This document shows positions 45,646 to 54,321 of a stretch of 64,000 bases of DNA, one piece after another. Below the pieces are notes generated by a model. The model made no database searches. It was given only the letters and a program-made list of their open reading frames with translations, and had not been told where the DNA came from. The translations under genes were made by a program, and so were the position numbers. The number at the start of each line of letters is the position of its first letter. Within the stretch, counting starts at the first letter, position 1. The stretch spans positions 1-64,000 of the forward strand of contig DDXN01000001.1 of NCBI GenBank assembly GCA_002347605.1, in the 5' to 3' direction. This DNA comes from Candidatus Dojkabacteria bacterium UBA2259. GTDB taxonomy: Bacteria; Patescibacteriota; Dojkabacteria; SC72.

Positions 45646-47343
45646 ATGAACAATACAAAAACAAAATATTACAAGAATGACAACCTTAAGTTGTGCACCC
45701 TGTCAGGAACAAGTGAGATAGGTAGAAATTGTAACTTTCTTGAATACGGAGACGAAATCATCATAGTTGATTCTGGTTATTCATTTCCTGGGCAAGAGAT
45801 GTACGGCATTGATTACCTGATTCCAAATATTAAATATTTAAGAAAAAACAAAAAAAGAGTTAAAGCTATACTAATAACCCATGGGCATCTTGATCATACA
45901 GGAGCATTAAGATGGATATTACCTGACTTAGACTTCCCTCCAGTATATGCTGGAGCTTTTGCTAAGGCATTAATAGAAGAGAGACTAGAAGAATACGGTT
46001 TGAAGAGTAAAACTAAAATATTTGGAGTAACAAGGCATACAACTATAAATATTGGAAAGAGTTTTAGAGCTACCTTTATAGGGATTAATCATAGTATCCC
46101 AGATGCTTTTTCAATATTTGTACAAACCCCTAGGGGTAATGTTTTCTTTTCAGGAGATTACAAAATAGATACACAACCAACTAACGAACTTGAGGCTGAC
46201 TATGAAAAATTAAAATCCTTAAGAGGCCGTGTTGATTTAGCACTCATGGATAGTACAAACGCATCTAACACAGGAAAGTCTCCCTCTGAAACCGAGGTAT
46301 ACAGGAATTTAGAGAATGTAATTGCAAAGATAGAAGGTAGAGTCATAGTTGCTGCTTTTTCATCTCTTCTTACAAGGCTTTACTCACTCTTTGAAATCGC
46401 AAAAAGAACAAACAGAAAAATCGTAATATCTGGAAGAAGCCTAGACCAATCGATATCTATTGCAAGTAAACAGGGATATATAAAGATACCACAAGGATTA
46501 ATGATTAAAGAGAGAGATATCCCTAAGTACAAAGATAACGAGCTATTAATTCTTTGTACAGGTAGTCAAGGGGAGAGATTTGCTGCTCTAAACAGAATAT
46601 CCTTAAATGAGCATAAATATATTAAGATTAAAAGGGGAGATCTTGTTATCATGTCCTCTTCTGAGATACCTGAAAACGTTTCTAGTATTGAGCATATGAC
46701 AGACAGATTAATTGCATTAGGATCAGACTTAATTAAGGATACAATTGAAACAAAAATACACTCCACAGGACACGGAAATCAAGAAGATATGAAAATTATG
46801 CATGACCTTATCCAACCCAAAGCAGTAATGCCGATACACGGACCACTCACATTTAGATACTTTAATAAAAAGAATTATATTTCTTGGGGGATGAAAGAGG
46901 AGAATGTATATCTTACTAACGATGGTCAAATATGGGTATTTAATGGTAAGTATTGGACAAAAGATAAATCTATTGAATCCAAGCCAATCCTCATAGATGG
47001 ATTGGGTGTAGGAGATACTGGAGAGATTGTTTTAGGTGACAGGAAGCAACTTTCAGAGTATGGTATGTTCATAATTGTTCTTAATTTAAGTACAAAAACA
47101 CATAGGTTGCTTGGTCGACCACAATTTGTCTCTCGTGGATTCATATATATGAAAAAATCTCAAGAGTTACTCAAAGAAATTCAAACTATAATATATGATG
47201 TACACAAAGGGTGGGAAAATACTTCCAGATCAAAGAATAAATATGAATATGACGAGCTAAAATCCTTAATGGAGAAATCAATAGGGAAGTATATTTACAA
47301 AAAAACAGAAAGGGAGCCAATTATTCAAATAGTTGTTGTATAG
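45646..47343 (+). CDS. rnj: Ribonuclease J
   Basis: A 565-residue metallo-beta-lactamase nuclease with beta-CASP domain. The metal motif ITHGHLDHTGAL (HxHxDH), INHSIPDAF, FFSGDYKIDTQ and the beta-CASP end motif STGHGNQEDMKIMHDLIQPK followed by MPIHGPLTFRYF are present. RNase J degrades and matures RNA as endonuclease and 5' exonuclease. In a cell with many leaderless messages its 5' access would matter for mRNA turnover (inference). It heads a forward set with the FtsA/PilM-like gene. Confidence 0.95.
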   Translation: MNNTKTKYYKNDNLKLCTLSGTSEIGRNCNFLEYGDEIIIVDSGYSFPGQEMYGIDYLIPNIKYLRKNKKRVKAILITHGHLDHTGALRWILPDLDFPPVYAGAFAKALIEERLEEYGLKSKTKIFGVTRHTTINIGKSFRATFIGINHSIPDAFSIFVQTPRGNVFFSGDYKIDTQPTNELEADYEKLKSLRGRVDLALMDSTNASNTGKSPSETEVYRNLENVIAKIEGRVIVAAFSSLLTRLYSLFEIAKRTNRKIVISGRSLDQSISIASKQGYIKIPQGLMIKERDIPKYKDNELLILCTGSQGERFAALNRISLNEHKYIKIKRGDLVIMSSSEIPENVSSIEHMTDRLIALGSDLIKDTIETKIHSTGHGNQEDMKIMHDLIQPKAVMPIHGPLTFRYFNKKNYISWGMKEENVYLTNDGQIWVFNGKYWTKDKSIESKPILIDGLGVGDTGEIVLGDRKQLSEYGMFIIVLNLSTKTHRLLGRPQFVSRGFIYMKKSQELLKEIQTIIYDVHKGWENTSRSKNKYEYDELKSLMEKSIGKYIYKKTEREPIIQIVVV

Positions 47344-47357
47344 TTGAATAGGTTTAA

Positions 47358-47366
47358 TGATATAAT
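47358..47366 (+). promoter_or_regulatory. Extended -10 promoter of the FtsA/PilM-like gene
   Basis: TGATATAAT ends 7 bases before the ATG at 47374, which supports that ATG over an in-frame TTG at 47344. Confidence 0.6.
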
Positions 47367-47373
47367 CTGGGGT

Positions 47374-48630
47374 ATGATTAAACTGCCAAAGAAAAAATCA
47401 AAAAGAGGTACTCTGTTAGATGGAATAACTCCCATAGTTGCTTTGGACATTGGTACAGAGACTATTAAAAGTCTCCTTTTTACAATGGGAGAATATGGTG
47501 TATCTGTAAATAGAATATCCAGAATACAACAGCAACAGCATGCAATGAGAAGTGGAATTATCAAAAATCTTGATACGGTGCTCGAGAACTGCAAACTATC
47601 CATAAATCAACTACTTAGCAACCTGAAACCTGAAGAGTATCCCAAGAAGGTAATGATGGGTATAGCTGGAGAATATATACAAGGAGTCTCAATAGTCGTT
47701 AACTACGAGAGAGAAGAGCATTTTGAAAAAGAAGTAACTAAAAAAGAACAGGATAGGATTATAGGGGAAGTTAAATCTCAGATAGCTGTAAGTGGTAGAG
47801 AAGACTTAGGTCTTAGAACAGGTTTAAAGAATGAAGATATCGAAATACTACACATTACCCCAACTGGACTTGAGATAGGGGGTATGCCTGTAAACTCATT
47901 AATAGGGTATAAGGGTAGAGATGTTAGATTGAATTTCTACGCATCCTTTGCCCCTAAAACATATACTGAAGCTCTTAGGAAAGTTGCTTCTTCGCTCAAT
48001 TTTGATGTTTTAGAGATAGTATCTCAACCATTTGCAGTAGCTAGAGCACACTCTGGGGGTAAAAATACTAATTTCTCAGCAATCTTTATAGACGTTGGTG
48101 GTGGTACTACAGATGTTGCAATAGTAAAACATGGGAACGTTGCAGAAACGCAAATGTTTGCATTTGGAGGAAGAGCATTTACAAAAGAGTTGGCAAGATT
48201 AACAGATTCTGATTTTAGACATGCAGAGCAAAGAAAAATAAAGTACTCAGAAAAAGATTTACCAAAAGAAGTTATGAGACAGGTTCAAAAGACTATGTAT
48301 TCAACGGCAACACTTTGGATGAGAACATTAAAGGTTGCTTTGGAAAGCTGTGAAGATGTAGGACCTCTTCCAACACAGATATATCTTTGTGGTGGTGGTG
48401 CACTACTTCCTGATATTAAACAGTCTTTAATGGAATTCCCTTGGAAGAAGTATCTACCAATTGCTGTTGTTCCAAAAATTGATATGTTTACACCTAATCT
48501 GCTAGGCTCAGTTGTTGATAATAGTGGTGATTTGCAAAATCTTTACGATATTACTCCAGCATCTTTAGCAAAATTCTTGTATGATATGGAAATAGATAGG
48601 ACAACTAAGAATATAAATTGGGATGCATAA
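47374..48630 (+). CDS. FtsA/PilM-family actin-like ATPase
   Basis: A 418-residue actin-fold protein. Phosphate loops are visible as IVALDIGTETIKSLLF near residue 20 and FIDVGGGTTDVAIVKHG near 240, and the adenosine motif as YLCGGGALLPDIKQ; an SHS2-like subdomain lies between (VMMGIAGEYIQGVSIVV). The family includes FtsA (divisome) and PilM (type IV pili). The gene is followed 2 bases later by a bitopic protein, which resembles the PilM-PilN order. FtsA normally ends in an amphipathic membrane helix, which is not obvious here. Role in division or in a surface machine cannot be decided. Confidence 0.8.
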   Translation: MIKLPKKKSKRGTLLDGITPIVALDIGTETIKSLLFTMGEYGVSVNRISRIQQQQHAMRSGIIKNLDTVLENCKLSINQLLSNLKPEEYPKKVMMGIAGEYIQGVSIVVNYEREEHFEKEVTKKEQDRIIGEVKSQIAVSGREDLGLRTGLKNEDIEILHITPTGLEIGGMPVNSLIGYKGRDVRLNFYASFAPKTYTEALRKVASSLNFDVLEIVSQPFAVARAHSGGKNTNFSAIFIDVGGGTTDVAIVKHGNVAETQMFAFGGRAFTKELARLTDSDFRHAEQRKIKYSEKDLPKEVMRQVQKTMYSTATLWMRTLKVALESCEDVGPLPTQIYLCGGGALLPDIKQSLMEFPWKKYLPIAVVPKIDMFTPNLLGSVVDNSGDLQNLYDITPASLAKFLYDMEIDRTTKNINWDA

Positions 48631-48632
48631 AT

Positions 48633-50489
48633 ATGGAAGAAAAAATCTCTACAGCAAAAATCATAATAGATGAAAACAATGAAATTACAGACTTAGTGAG
48701 AGAAATTCACAAAAGTAAGGCAGAGAGAGTTGTGCTTACTTTTACAGAACAAACAGATATCTTAATTAGCCCTATTAATCTAAAAGTTCTACACGAAGCA
48801 GCCGAAAGAGAAGGGAAATTACTAATTGCTCAGATAATACAAAACCCAACAGGTATACGTAATTCAAAGTTAGCTGGTATTAAGACTATAGATACCCCTT
48901 CTAATCCAACAGAGTATGATTGGGAAGAGGCTTTTGAAATGATACAAGCTAAAAAGAAAGAGAAGCTTGAAAAAAAGAAACTCCTTGAAGAGTTGCCAAC
49001 AAAAGAAGATGAGAAGGAGATATTTGAAGAGAAAGTAGAAGATAGTATTGAAAAAGTAAAACCTCCTAAGGTAGAGACTACATCGCAGTATATAGATAAG
49101 AGGGGAGTTAAGCGTGCCACCCCCTTTATATCCATAGATGATGATATACCTCAAACTTTAGAGAGTAATCCTGTACAAGCCGGTATTTTGCCTGCTGTAG
49201 GTGCCATTCCTTTAAAAAAGAGGTTTAGAATTAATATATTTAAGAATCTTAAGAGTTCAATTAGGCCAAAAGTTGGTGAAACTGTTAGAGTAGGAAACAA
49301 AAAGAAGATACTTAAGATTTTACTCTTTACACTCGTTCCTTTAGTATTACTTTCTGCATTAGGTTTCTTCCTGTATAACAGGTATGCAACATTTGTAAAA
49401 GTAAGAGTGTTTGTAGAATCCAAACCTGTTGAAGTAGAAAATCTCCTCGTCGGTGATACGACTATTGAAGAGATTGATTTTGAGAGCTTAAAGATACCAA
49501 TAAAGATGGAGGAGAAAACGAAGAGTCTTTCTAATAGTATCACCGCTACTGGTAAAGCATATAGAGGAGAGAAGGCAAAAGGTACAATTGTAATTTTTTA
49601 CAATGGGGATTGTGATGGAGATACCCCAGATATTTCCCTTCCTGTTGGGCAAGCTGTTACTTCAAGTGGACTCTCATTCAAATTAATTAATAGCGTATCT
49701 TTTACATGTAGCGAGGCTTTCTCATCGGGTGTTCAGGTTGAAGCAGATACTTTTGGGGATGAATATAATATTGTGTCTGGTAAAAGTTTTTCAATTGATG
49801 GACACTCCCTTGATACTCTTTTTGCAAAAAGTACAAGTAATTTTACTGGTGGTACTAAAGAGGAATACACTGTTCTTTCTCAAACAGATGTAAATAATGG
49901 AGTTGAAGCTTTGAGTACTACTGCTATTGAAGAGGTTAAATCAGAGTTAAGAGAAATTGCTGGGGACTGGGAGATTATCGAAGACACTATTCGTAGTGAG
50001 GTAGACAAGACTACTATTGTAACAGACAAAAAGGTCGGTGTACAAGCAGATATTGTTAATTTAGATCTTACTATTAAGGGTAGTGCCACCTATTACAAAA
50101 CAACTGGTTTAGATGAAAAGCTTACACAACTTTTAGAAAATAAGGCTCAAGAGGAGAATCTTTTTGAAAGTAATAAAGATTTAGAGCTTGTCTTGGGTGA
50201 TGATATCCAAAAGAGTATTACTGTAGAAGAGAGTAAGAAGAGTGTAGTAAAGATAAAGATTGTAGCAAAGGCAACTATTAAACCTAAGGTAGATAAAGAC
50301 CAGCTACAGAACAAGTTAAAGGGTATGGAGTGGGATGAGGGAAAAACATATTTAAATACATTGAATTATGCACAGAGAAAACCTGAGGCTGTGTTTAATC
50401 CCTTAAACTATCCAGCTTTTTTACAGAGGTTCCCTGATAGAAGGGGAGGGGTCTTAGTGAGTATTGTTGAACTTGAGGCTGAGGAATAA
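48633..50489 (+). CDS. Bitopic baseplate-J-like surface protein
   Basis: A 618-residue protein started at ATG 48633. An N-terminal alpha/beta domain (RVVLTFTEQTDILISPINLK, residues 30-60) and a Lys/Glu coiled stretch lie in the cytoplasm. A membrane helix follows at about 226-248 (ILLFTLVPLVLLSALGFFLY) after a basic linker. The outer part (residues 250-618) resembles the baseplate J/gp47-like beta domain seen in many CPR genomes: GTIVIFYNGDC, EEVKSELREIAGDWEIIEDT. It abuts the FtsA/PilM-like gene, which suggests a cytoplasmic ATPase coupled to an outer scaffold. Function unknown. Confidence 0.7.
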   Translation: MEEKISTAKIIIDENNEITDLVREIHKSKAERVVLTFTEQTDILISPINLKVLHEAAEREGKLLIAQIIQNPTGIRNSKLAGIKTIDTPSNPTEYDWEEAFEMIQAKKKEKLEKKKLLEELPTKEDEKEIFEEKVEDSIEKVKPPKVETTSQYIDKRGVKRATPFISIDDDIPQTLESNPVQAGILPAVGAIPLKKRFRINIFKNLKSSIRPKVGETVRVGNKKKILKILLFTLVPLVLLSALGFFLYNRYATFVKVRVFVESKPVEVENLLVGDTTIEEIDFESLKIPIKMEEKTKSLSNSITATGKAYRGEKAKGTIVIFYNGDCDGDTPDISLPVGQAVTSSGLSFKLINSVSFTCSEAFSSGVQVEADTFGDEYNIVSGKSFSIDGHSLDTLFAKSTSNFTGGTKEEYTVLSQTDVNNGVEALSTTAIEEVKSELREIAGDWEIIEDTIRSEVDKTTIVTDKKVGVQADIVNLDLTIKGSATYYKTTGLDEKLTQLLENKAQEENLFESNKDLELVLGDDIQKSITVEESKKSVVKIKIVAKATIKPKVDKDQLQNKLKGMEWDEGKTYLNTLNYAQRKPEAVFNPLNYPAFLQRFPDRRGGVLVSIVELEAEE

Positions 50490-50539
50490 TCCTTTATTTT
50501 AATCAAATTTATTGATAGAATTGCGTACTTATCTATTAT

Positions 50540-50616
50540 GTACCCGTAGCTTAATTGGATAGAGCAATTGCCTTCTAAGCAGTAGGTTGCCGGTTCGATT
50601 CCGGCCGGGTACACCA
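50540..50616 (+). tRNA. tRNA-Arg (anticodon TCT)
   Basis: Acceptor GTACCCG pairs with CGGGTAC, then A and an encoded CCA (50614-50616). Anticodon stem ATTGC/GCAGT encloses CTTCTAA, anticodon TCT; T-arm GCCGG-TTCGATT-CCGGC. It reads AGA, the main Arg codon in this AT-rich genome. Confidence 0.97.
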
Positions 50617-50703
50617 GGAGAGATGCCTGAGCGGTCGAAAGGACACGCTTGGAGAGCGTGCGTATGAGAAATCGTACCGTGGGTTCGAATCCCACTCTCT
50701 CCG
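50617..50703 (+). tRNA. tRNA-Ser (anticodon GGA)
   Basis: Acceptor GGAGAGA pairs with TCTCTCC, discriminator G; anticodon stem CACGC/GCGTG around TTGGAGA gives GGA. A long variable arm marks a class II tRNA. No CCA is encoded. It starts on the base after the CCA of the tRNA-Arg, so processing needs a cut exactly between the two. Confidence 0.97.
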
Positions 50704-50962
50704 TTTGATAAGGTTAATACAAAATAATTCCAAAACTACCCTATATCTTTTTTACACTAGATATCTCATTTTGTATAAAACCAATTAAACTATCTTTAAG
50801 GTGAAGTAAAAGCATATCTTTCCTGTAGAAAAAACAAACAGAATACCATTAATGCACTTAAATTTGAGATAAACTTAGAACAAAACCTTCTAACTCTTCA
50901 AAAACTACTACCACTTCGTGGATGGGTAAATTAAAAATTCCTAAATTACCAAATTCTAAACA

Positions 50963-52303
50963 CTAGTCCCGGGAGACACAACGAACACCGAAGGAAGTAT
51001 ACGTCTTCTCGTCATTGTGGGTATCCCCATCGCCCAAGCGTACGTACCAAGCAAGAAAGGAAAGGAAGGCAGTCTCGGACGAAGACCAATATGTCCCATA
51101 GTGTATTGCCCGACCATCTCCAGTTGTAAACTCTGCCGCTTCTTGTAATGTGTTCCCTGCTTGATTATACATCCCATCTATATATGCTAACATTAACTCT
51201 TTTTGTGATGGTAAATACCAATTACTTCTACCATCTAGTTCCAACTCTGCACACCAGTTTATTGCATTACCACAATCAGCGTCTAAACCATCATATAAAC
51301 TTCTTGGTACTGAATTAAAGTAATCACAGACTCCAAGAGATATTTCTGTAAAATTATTTGTATTAGATATTGGTGGATCTTGTGATAACATTACAGGAGT
51401 CTGATCACTACTCCAATATATTCCTGCTCTCTCATCCTTCCATATATTGTCTGATACATAGGTCCATATGGCTTCTTCCCCATGATAGTCTTCTGGTGAT
51501 AACGGCTTTTCAAACCATCCAAAATAGTCTACTCCTCCCATATTATCATATGCACTGTACTGCATATTACTAAAATCTATTGGTGTTGGTGGGGTATATG
51601 TACCTGTTAATAGTGTTCCTGAATTTGAATAGAATTTCTTCCCATCTAATACCTCATCTACTCCTGCATCTCCTAGAAATGACCATGTACCTGTTAATAG
51701 TGTACTTGAGTTAGAATAGAATTTCTTGCCTGACATTACGTCTGTTACAGATGTATCTCCTAAATACGATACTACTGGTGGAGTATATATACCTGTTAAT
51801 AATGTCCCTGAATTTGAATAAAAAGTCTTACCCGCTAATACATCTGATACTGATGCACTCCCCTTATACGATACTATTGGTGTTGAAGGAAGTACAAGAG
51901 TACCTGTAAGTAACTCCCCTGAATCTGAATAGAATCTATTTCCTGTTAAAACATCCTCTACCGATGTGTCTCCTAGGAATGTAAACTCCTCTGGAGTGTA
52001 TGTACCCGTTTGAATATCCCTAGACCTATTGTAAAAAGTCTTCCCCTCTAACACATCACTCGCTGTTACACTACCATTAGGAGCCCATTCTGAAGCTTCT
52101 GTTACTTTCTGTACTATTACATCAATATCATCCTCTGGGACATCTTGAGTATATCCTAGCTCTACTAACTTCCCATATATACCTTTTACATCTCCCTCTA
52201 TACTCTTGGTACTTACTTCTTCTTTAAGTGGTTTAAAAAGGAATACTATTATCAAAGTTACTATTGCACCAATTATGAACGAAAGGATATATTTCTTGTT
52301 CAT
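50963..52303 (-). CDS. Repeat-containing surface protein with C-terminal DUF1566 (Lcl) domain; putative DGR target
   Basis: A 446-residue exported protein: an N-terminal anchor (KKYILSFIIGAIVTLIIVFL), five tandem repeats in residues 75-245 of the form DVLxGKxFYSNSGxLLTGTY, then a DUF1566/Lcl domain (residues 250-446) with WCAELELDGRSNWYLPSQKE, YWSSSET and the ending GVRCVSRD. Domains of this kind adopt C-type-lectin-like folds in ligand-binding proteins and are reported as DGR targets. The last 40 codons differ sharply in base composition from the rest (see the variable-repeat entry). The gene stands alone, reading toward the tRNA pair. Role as a variable adhesin is inferred. Confidence 0.8.
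   Translation of the reverse strand: MNKKYILSFIIGAIVTLIIVFLFKPLKEEVSTKSIEGDVKGIYGKLVELGYTQDVPEDDIDVIVQKVTEASEWAPNGSVTASDVLEGKTFYNRSRDIQTGTYTPEEFTFLGDTSVEDVLTGNRFYSDSGELLTGTLVLPSTPIVSYKGSASVSDVLAGKTFYSNSGTLLTGIYTPPVVSYLGDTSVTDVMSGKKFYSNSSTLLTGTWSFLGDAGVDEVLDGKKFYSNSGTLLTGTYTPPTPIDFSNMQYSAYDNMGGVDYFGWFEKPLSPEDYHGEEAIWTYVSDNIWKDERAGIYWSSDQTPVMLSQDPPISNTNNFTEISLGVCDYFNSVPRSLYDGLDADCGNAINWCAELELDGRSNWYLPSQKELMLAYIDGMYNQAGNTLQEAAEFTTGDGRAIHYGTYWSSSETAFLSFLAWYVRLGDGDTHNDEKTYTSFGVRCVSRD
50966..51090 (-). other. Candidate DGR variable repeat at the gene's 3' end
   Basis: Coding-strand codons from YWSSSE to the stop are GC-rich: 43 of the 80 bases in 51001-51080 are G or C, against about one third around it. 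Codons after GAG run ACT GCC TTC CTT TCC TTT, then GCT TGG TAC GTA CGC, and later GGC GAT, ACC CAC AAT GAC and TCC TTC GGT GTT CGT. Nearly all are NNC or NNT, as expected if AAC/AAT codons of a template had been randomised at A. A small CCAC-TTC-GTGG hairpin lies at 50911-50921, just past the stop. No reverse transcriptase or template repeat is in the window. Confidence 0.6.
51590..52075 (-). repeat. Five coding tandem repeats
   Basis: The segment encodes five diverged copies of a 26-35 residue unit centred on DVLxGKxFYSNSGxLLTG, separated by short Pro/Thr-rich linkers (TYTPP, LVLPSTP). The last three copies are the most alike. They probably form a stalk that holds the C-terminal DUF1566 domain away from the cell. 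Confidence 0.8.
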
Positions 52304-52578
52304 TTAATATATATAATTTGATGTTTAATAATATGGTTAATGATAGCAATATATGAAAAATATTTCAAAAACTTATGGAGGTTATAGTAGAAGGCTATAT
52401 GTAATACAAGTAAAAAGTTCCAAAATATTTCTATATGCATATTTTTATATAATCTTTTGTAACATTAATAACCCTTTGATAAGGAAAAACTTTTTATTGT
52501 TTTCAATATTCTGTTGAAATCTATTAAACACTTAATACTCTATTAAATAGGTAGTAGAAAATATGTGAACAATAAGTA

Positions 52579-53097
52579 TTATTCCTCGCTCTCTTCCTCT
52601 TTTTCTTTACTATCTGAATCTTTCAATATCTTTTTATCACTGACTGGAATAATCTTTACTCTTCTGTCTTCTCCCTCTCCAACGCTCTCTGTTTTAATAT
52701 CATCAAATACCTGAAGTGTAACATGAACTGTTCTCCTATCTGATGGACTCATAGGCTCTAACTCAATAGGCTCTCCTAGTATTCTTGCATCATCTGCTTT
52801 CTGCATAGCAATACTCTCTATTTTTTTGTTTCTCTCCTGCTTGTACCCACAAACATCTAAGAGTACTCTGTAGTTAGTACCCTCCGCTAACTTCTTTCTC
52901 AAGATCATACTAAATATATATTGAAGAGATTCCAAGTGTTTACCACGATTTCCAATTAAATACCCTAGGTTGTCTCCAGAAAAAGAAACTTTAATATATG
53001 AAACTCCATCTGTCTCTTCAATTTTAAGTTCATATATTGCATCTATATCTAAAAATGAAAGTAGGGAATCTAATTCTTTTTTAATAGTTTCTTCCAT
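52579..53097 (-). CDS. jag: KH-R3H RNA-binding protein Jag/KhpB
   Basis: A 172-residue protein with a KH domain (SGDNLGYLIGNRGKHLESLQ, about 55-75) and an R3H domain (LEPMSPSDRRTVHVTLQ, about 115-130); the N-terminal Jag domain of longer homologues is short. An acidic tail follows. KhpB proteins bind small RNAs and affect cell elongation and division. It lies 17 bases after yidC, the classic origin-proximal order. Confidence 0.9.
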   Translation of the reverse strand: MEETIKKELDSLLSFLDIDAIYELKIEETDGVSYIKVSFSGDNLGYLIGNRGKHLESLQYIFSMILRKKLAEGTNYRVLLDVCGYKQERNKKIESIAMQKADDARILGEPIELEPMSPSDRRTVHVTLQVFDDIKTESVGEGEDRRVKIIPVSDKKILKDSDSKEKEEESEE

Positions 53098-53114
53098 CTA
53101 AATATTTATTAAAA

Positions 53115-53963
53115 TTATTTCTTCTTTTTCTTAAGAACATCTAAGAGGTTTTGGACACCCTTTTTTGTTTTGTTAAAATCAAATGATACATATTGAACAA
53201 CTAGGAGAAGGGACTGTATCATCCAATACCATCCCAGTGCCGTTGGCATACTAATTGTAAAGAATACTGTCATAGCCGGAAGTAAAAACATTGTAGATTT
53301 CTGCATACCTGCTTGCATCCCCTCCATCGGAGATGCCTCTGCCCTCTTCTTTGTATTGTCCTTTTTAGGTGCAGACACATTCTGCATCTTCTGTGTAAAG
53401 AGAGTGGTAAAGTACTGAGTAACACCTACAAGTACTGAAAGAAGAATGTACGGAATACTCTGCCCAGAGAATTTACCAAACTCAGCAGCTACATCTTTGT
53501 ATGATTTTGTTAATTCCCAAAACAGAAACTTTGTATTAATGCTAACATCTTCTGATATGTTCGTGACATTTACAACCCATGGATAGAGACCCTCTAGGTT
53601 ACTTGAGGTCACGGCCCTGATAACCCCTATTAATGCGGAGAGTATTACTAACTGTGGTATAAAGGTACCTATACAACCAAGTGGGTTATACCCTGTCTTT
53701 TTATACAACTTTACCTGCTCTTGTGCTAATAGCTCTTTGTTGTTTGCATACTTCTTTTGTAATTTGTCTAACTCTGGTTTAATAGCTGCCATCTTTCTTG
53801 TCATACCTGTTTGCTTTTTTACAAGAGGTATCATTACAATCCTTGCTACAACAGCAATACCTAGTATTGCCAACCCTAGGTTGTTACCAAAAAAATGGTA
53901 AAACAAAATCATTAGGTTAAGTATCGGATAGAAAAGGACTGTATTCCAAATTGTTGAAAACAT
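53115..53963 (-). CDS. yidC: Membrane protein insertase YidC/OxaI
   Basis: A 282-residue Oxa1-type insertase of the Gram-positive length class, without the large periplasmic domain. Five membrane helices are visible; the family motif region RIVMIPLVKKQTGMTRKMAA and YKKTGYNPLGCIGTFIPQLV is clear, with the conserved hydrophilic-groove Arg in the first of these. It inserts membrane proteins alone or with SecYEG. The C-terminus is Lys-rich (KKKK), suited to ribosome binding. It sits between yidD and jag. Confidence 0.95.
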   Translation of the reverse strand: MFSTIWNTVLFYPILNLMILFYHFFGNNLGLAILGIAVVARIVMIPLVKKQTGMTRKMAAIKPELDKLQKKYANNKELLAQEQVKLYKKTGYNPLGCIGTFIPQLVILSALIGVIRAVTSSNLEGLYPWVVNVTNISEDVSINTKFLFWELTKSYKDVAAEFGKFSGQSIPYILLSVLVGVTQYFTTLFTQKMQNVSAPKKDNTKKRAEASPMEGMQAGMQKSTMFLLPAMTVFFTISMPTALGWYWMIQSLLLVVQYVSFDFNKTKKGVQNLLDVLKKKKK

Positions 53964-54015
53964 ATTATTATTAAGAAAAATATTAGAAATCTAGAGAATT
54001 ATACACTAAACTTAA

Positions 54016-54321
54016 CTATTTTTCAGGTATTGGGTCATACTGCCCTGGCTTACTCCACGGATTACATCTTACAACCCTTCTAATTAGTAAATAATTGCCT
54101 TTAAATATTCCAAATCTTTTTACAACACCATATCCATATTCTGAACATGTTGGAGTAAACTTGCATGCCCTTAGATTTGGGTATATTTTACCTAAATACC
54201 CATGATCTAGAGAGAGTGTTCTTTTATACAGGTCTATTGTTAGTAGTTCAAGCTTTAAGAGTATCTCGAAGGGCAGTTTCAAACTGTATATTAAAGTCTT
54301 TTTCCAGTTTTTCATATTCAT
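54016..54321 (-). CDS. yidD: Membrane protein insertion factor YidD
   Basis: A 101-residue protein whose core LRACKFTPTCSEYGYGVVKR and RRVVRCNPWSKPGQYDPIP carries the three conserved Cys of YidD. The N-terminus is about 25 residues longer than usual and this extension is encoded within the 74-base overlap with rnpA; no internal ATG allows a shorter start. YidD helps YidC-dependent insertion. Order rpmH-rnpA-yidD-yidC-jag is the standard one. Confidence 0.93.
   Translation of the reverse strand: MNMKNWKKTLIYSLKLPFEILLKLELLTIDLYKRTLSLDHGYLGKIYPNLRACKFTPTCSEYGYGVVKRFGIFKGNYLLIRRVVRCNPWSKPGQYDPIPEK

Noticed and set aside
51590..52075. Repeats considered as a CRISPR array
   Set aside because: Repeats are in frame, diverged and separated by coding linkers; no cas genes are in the window.
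52304..52578. Gap searched for a DGR template repeat or small reverse transcriptase
   Set aside because: AT-rich sequence with no similarity to the GC-rich 3' end of the DUF1566 gene and no open frame.
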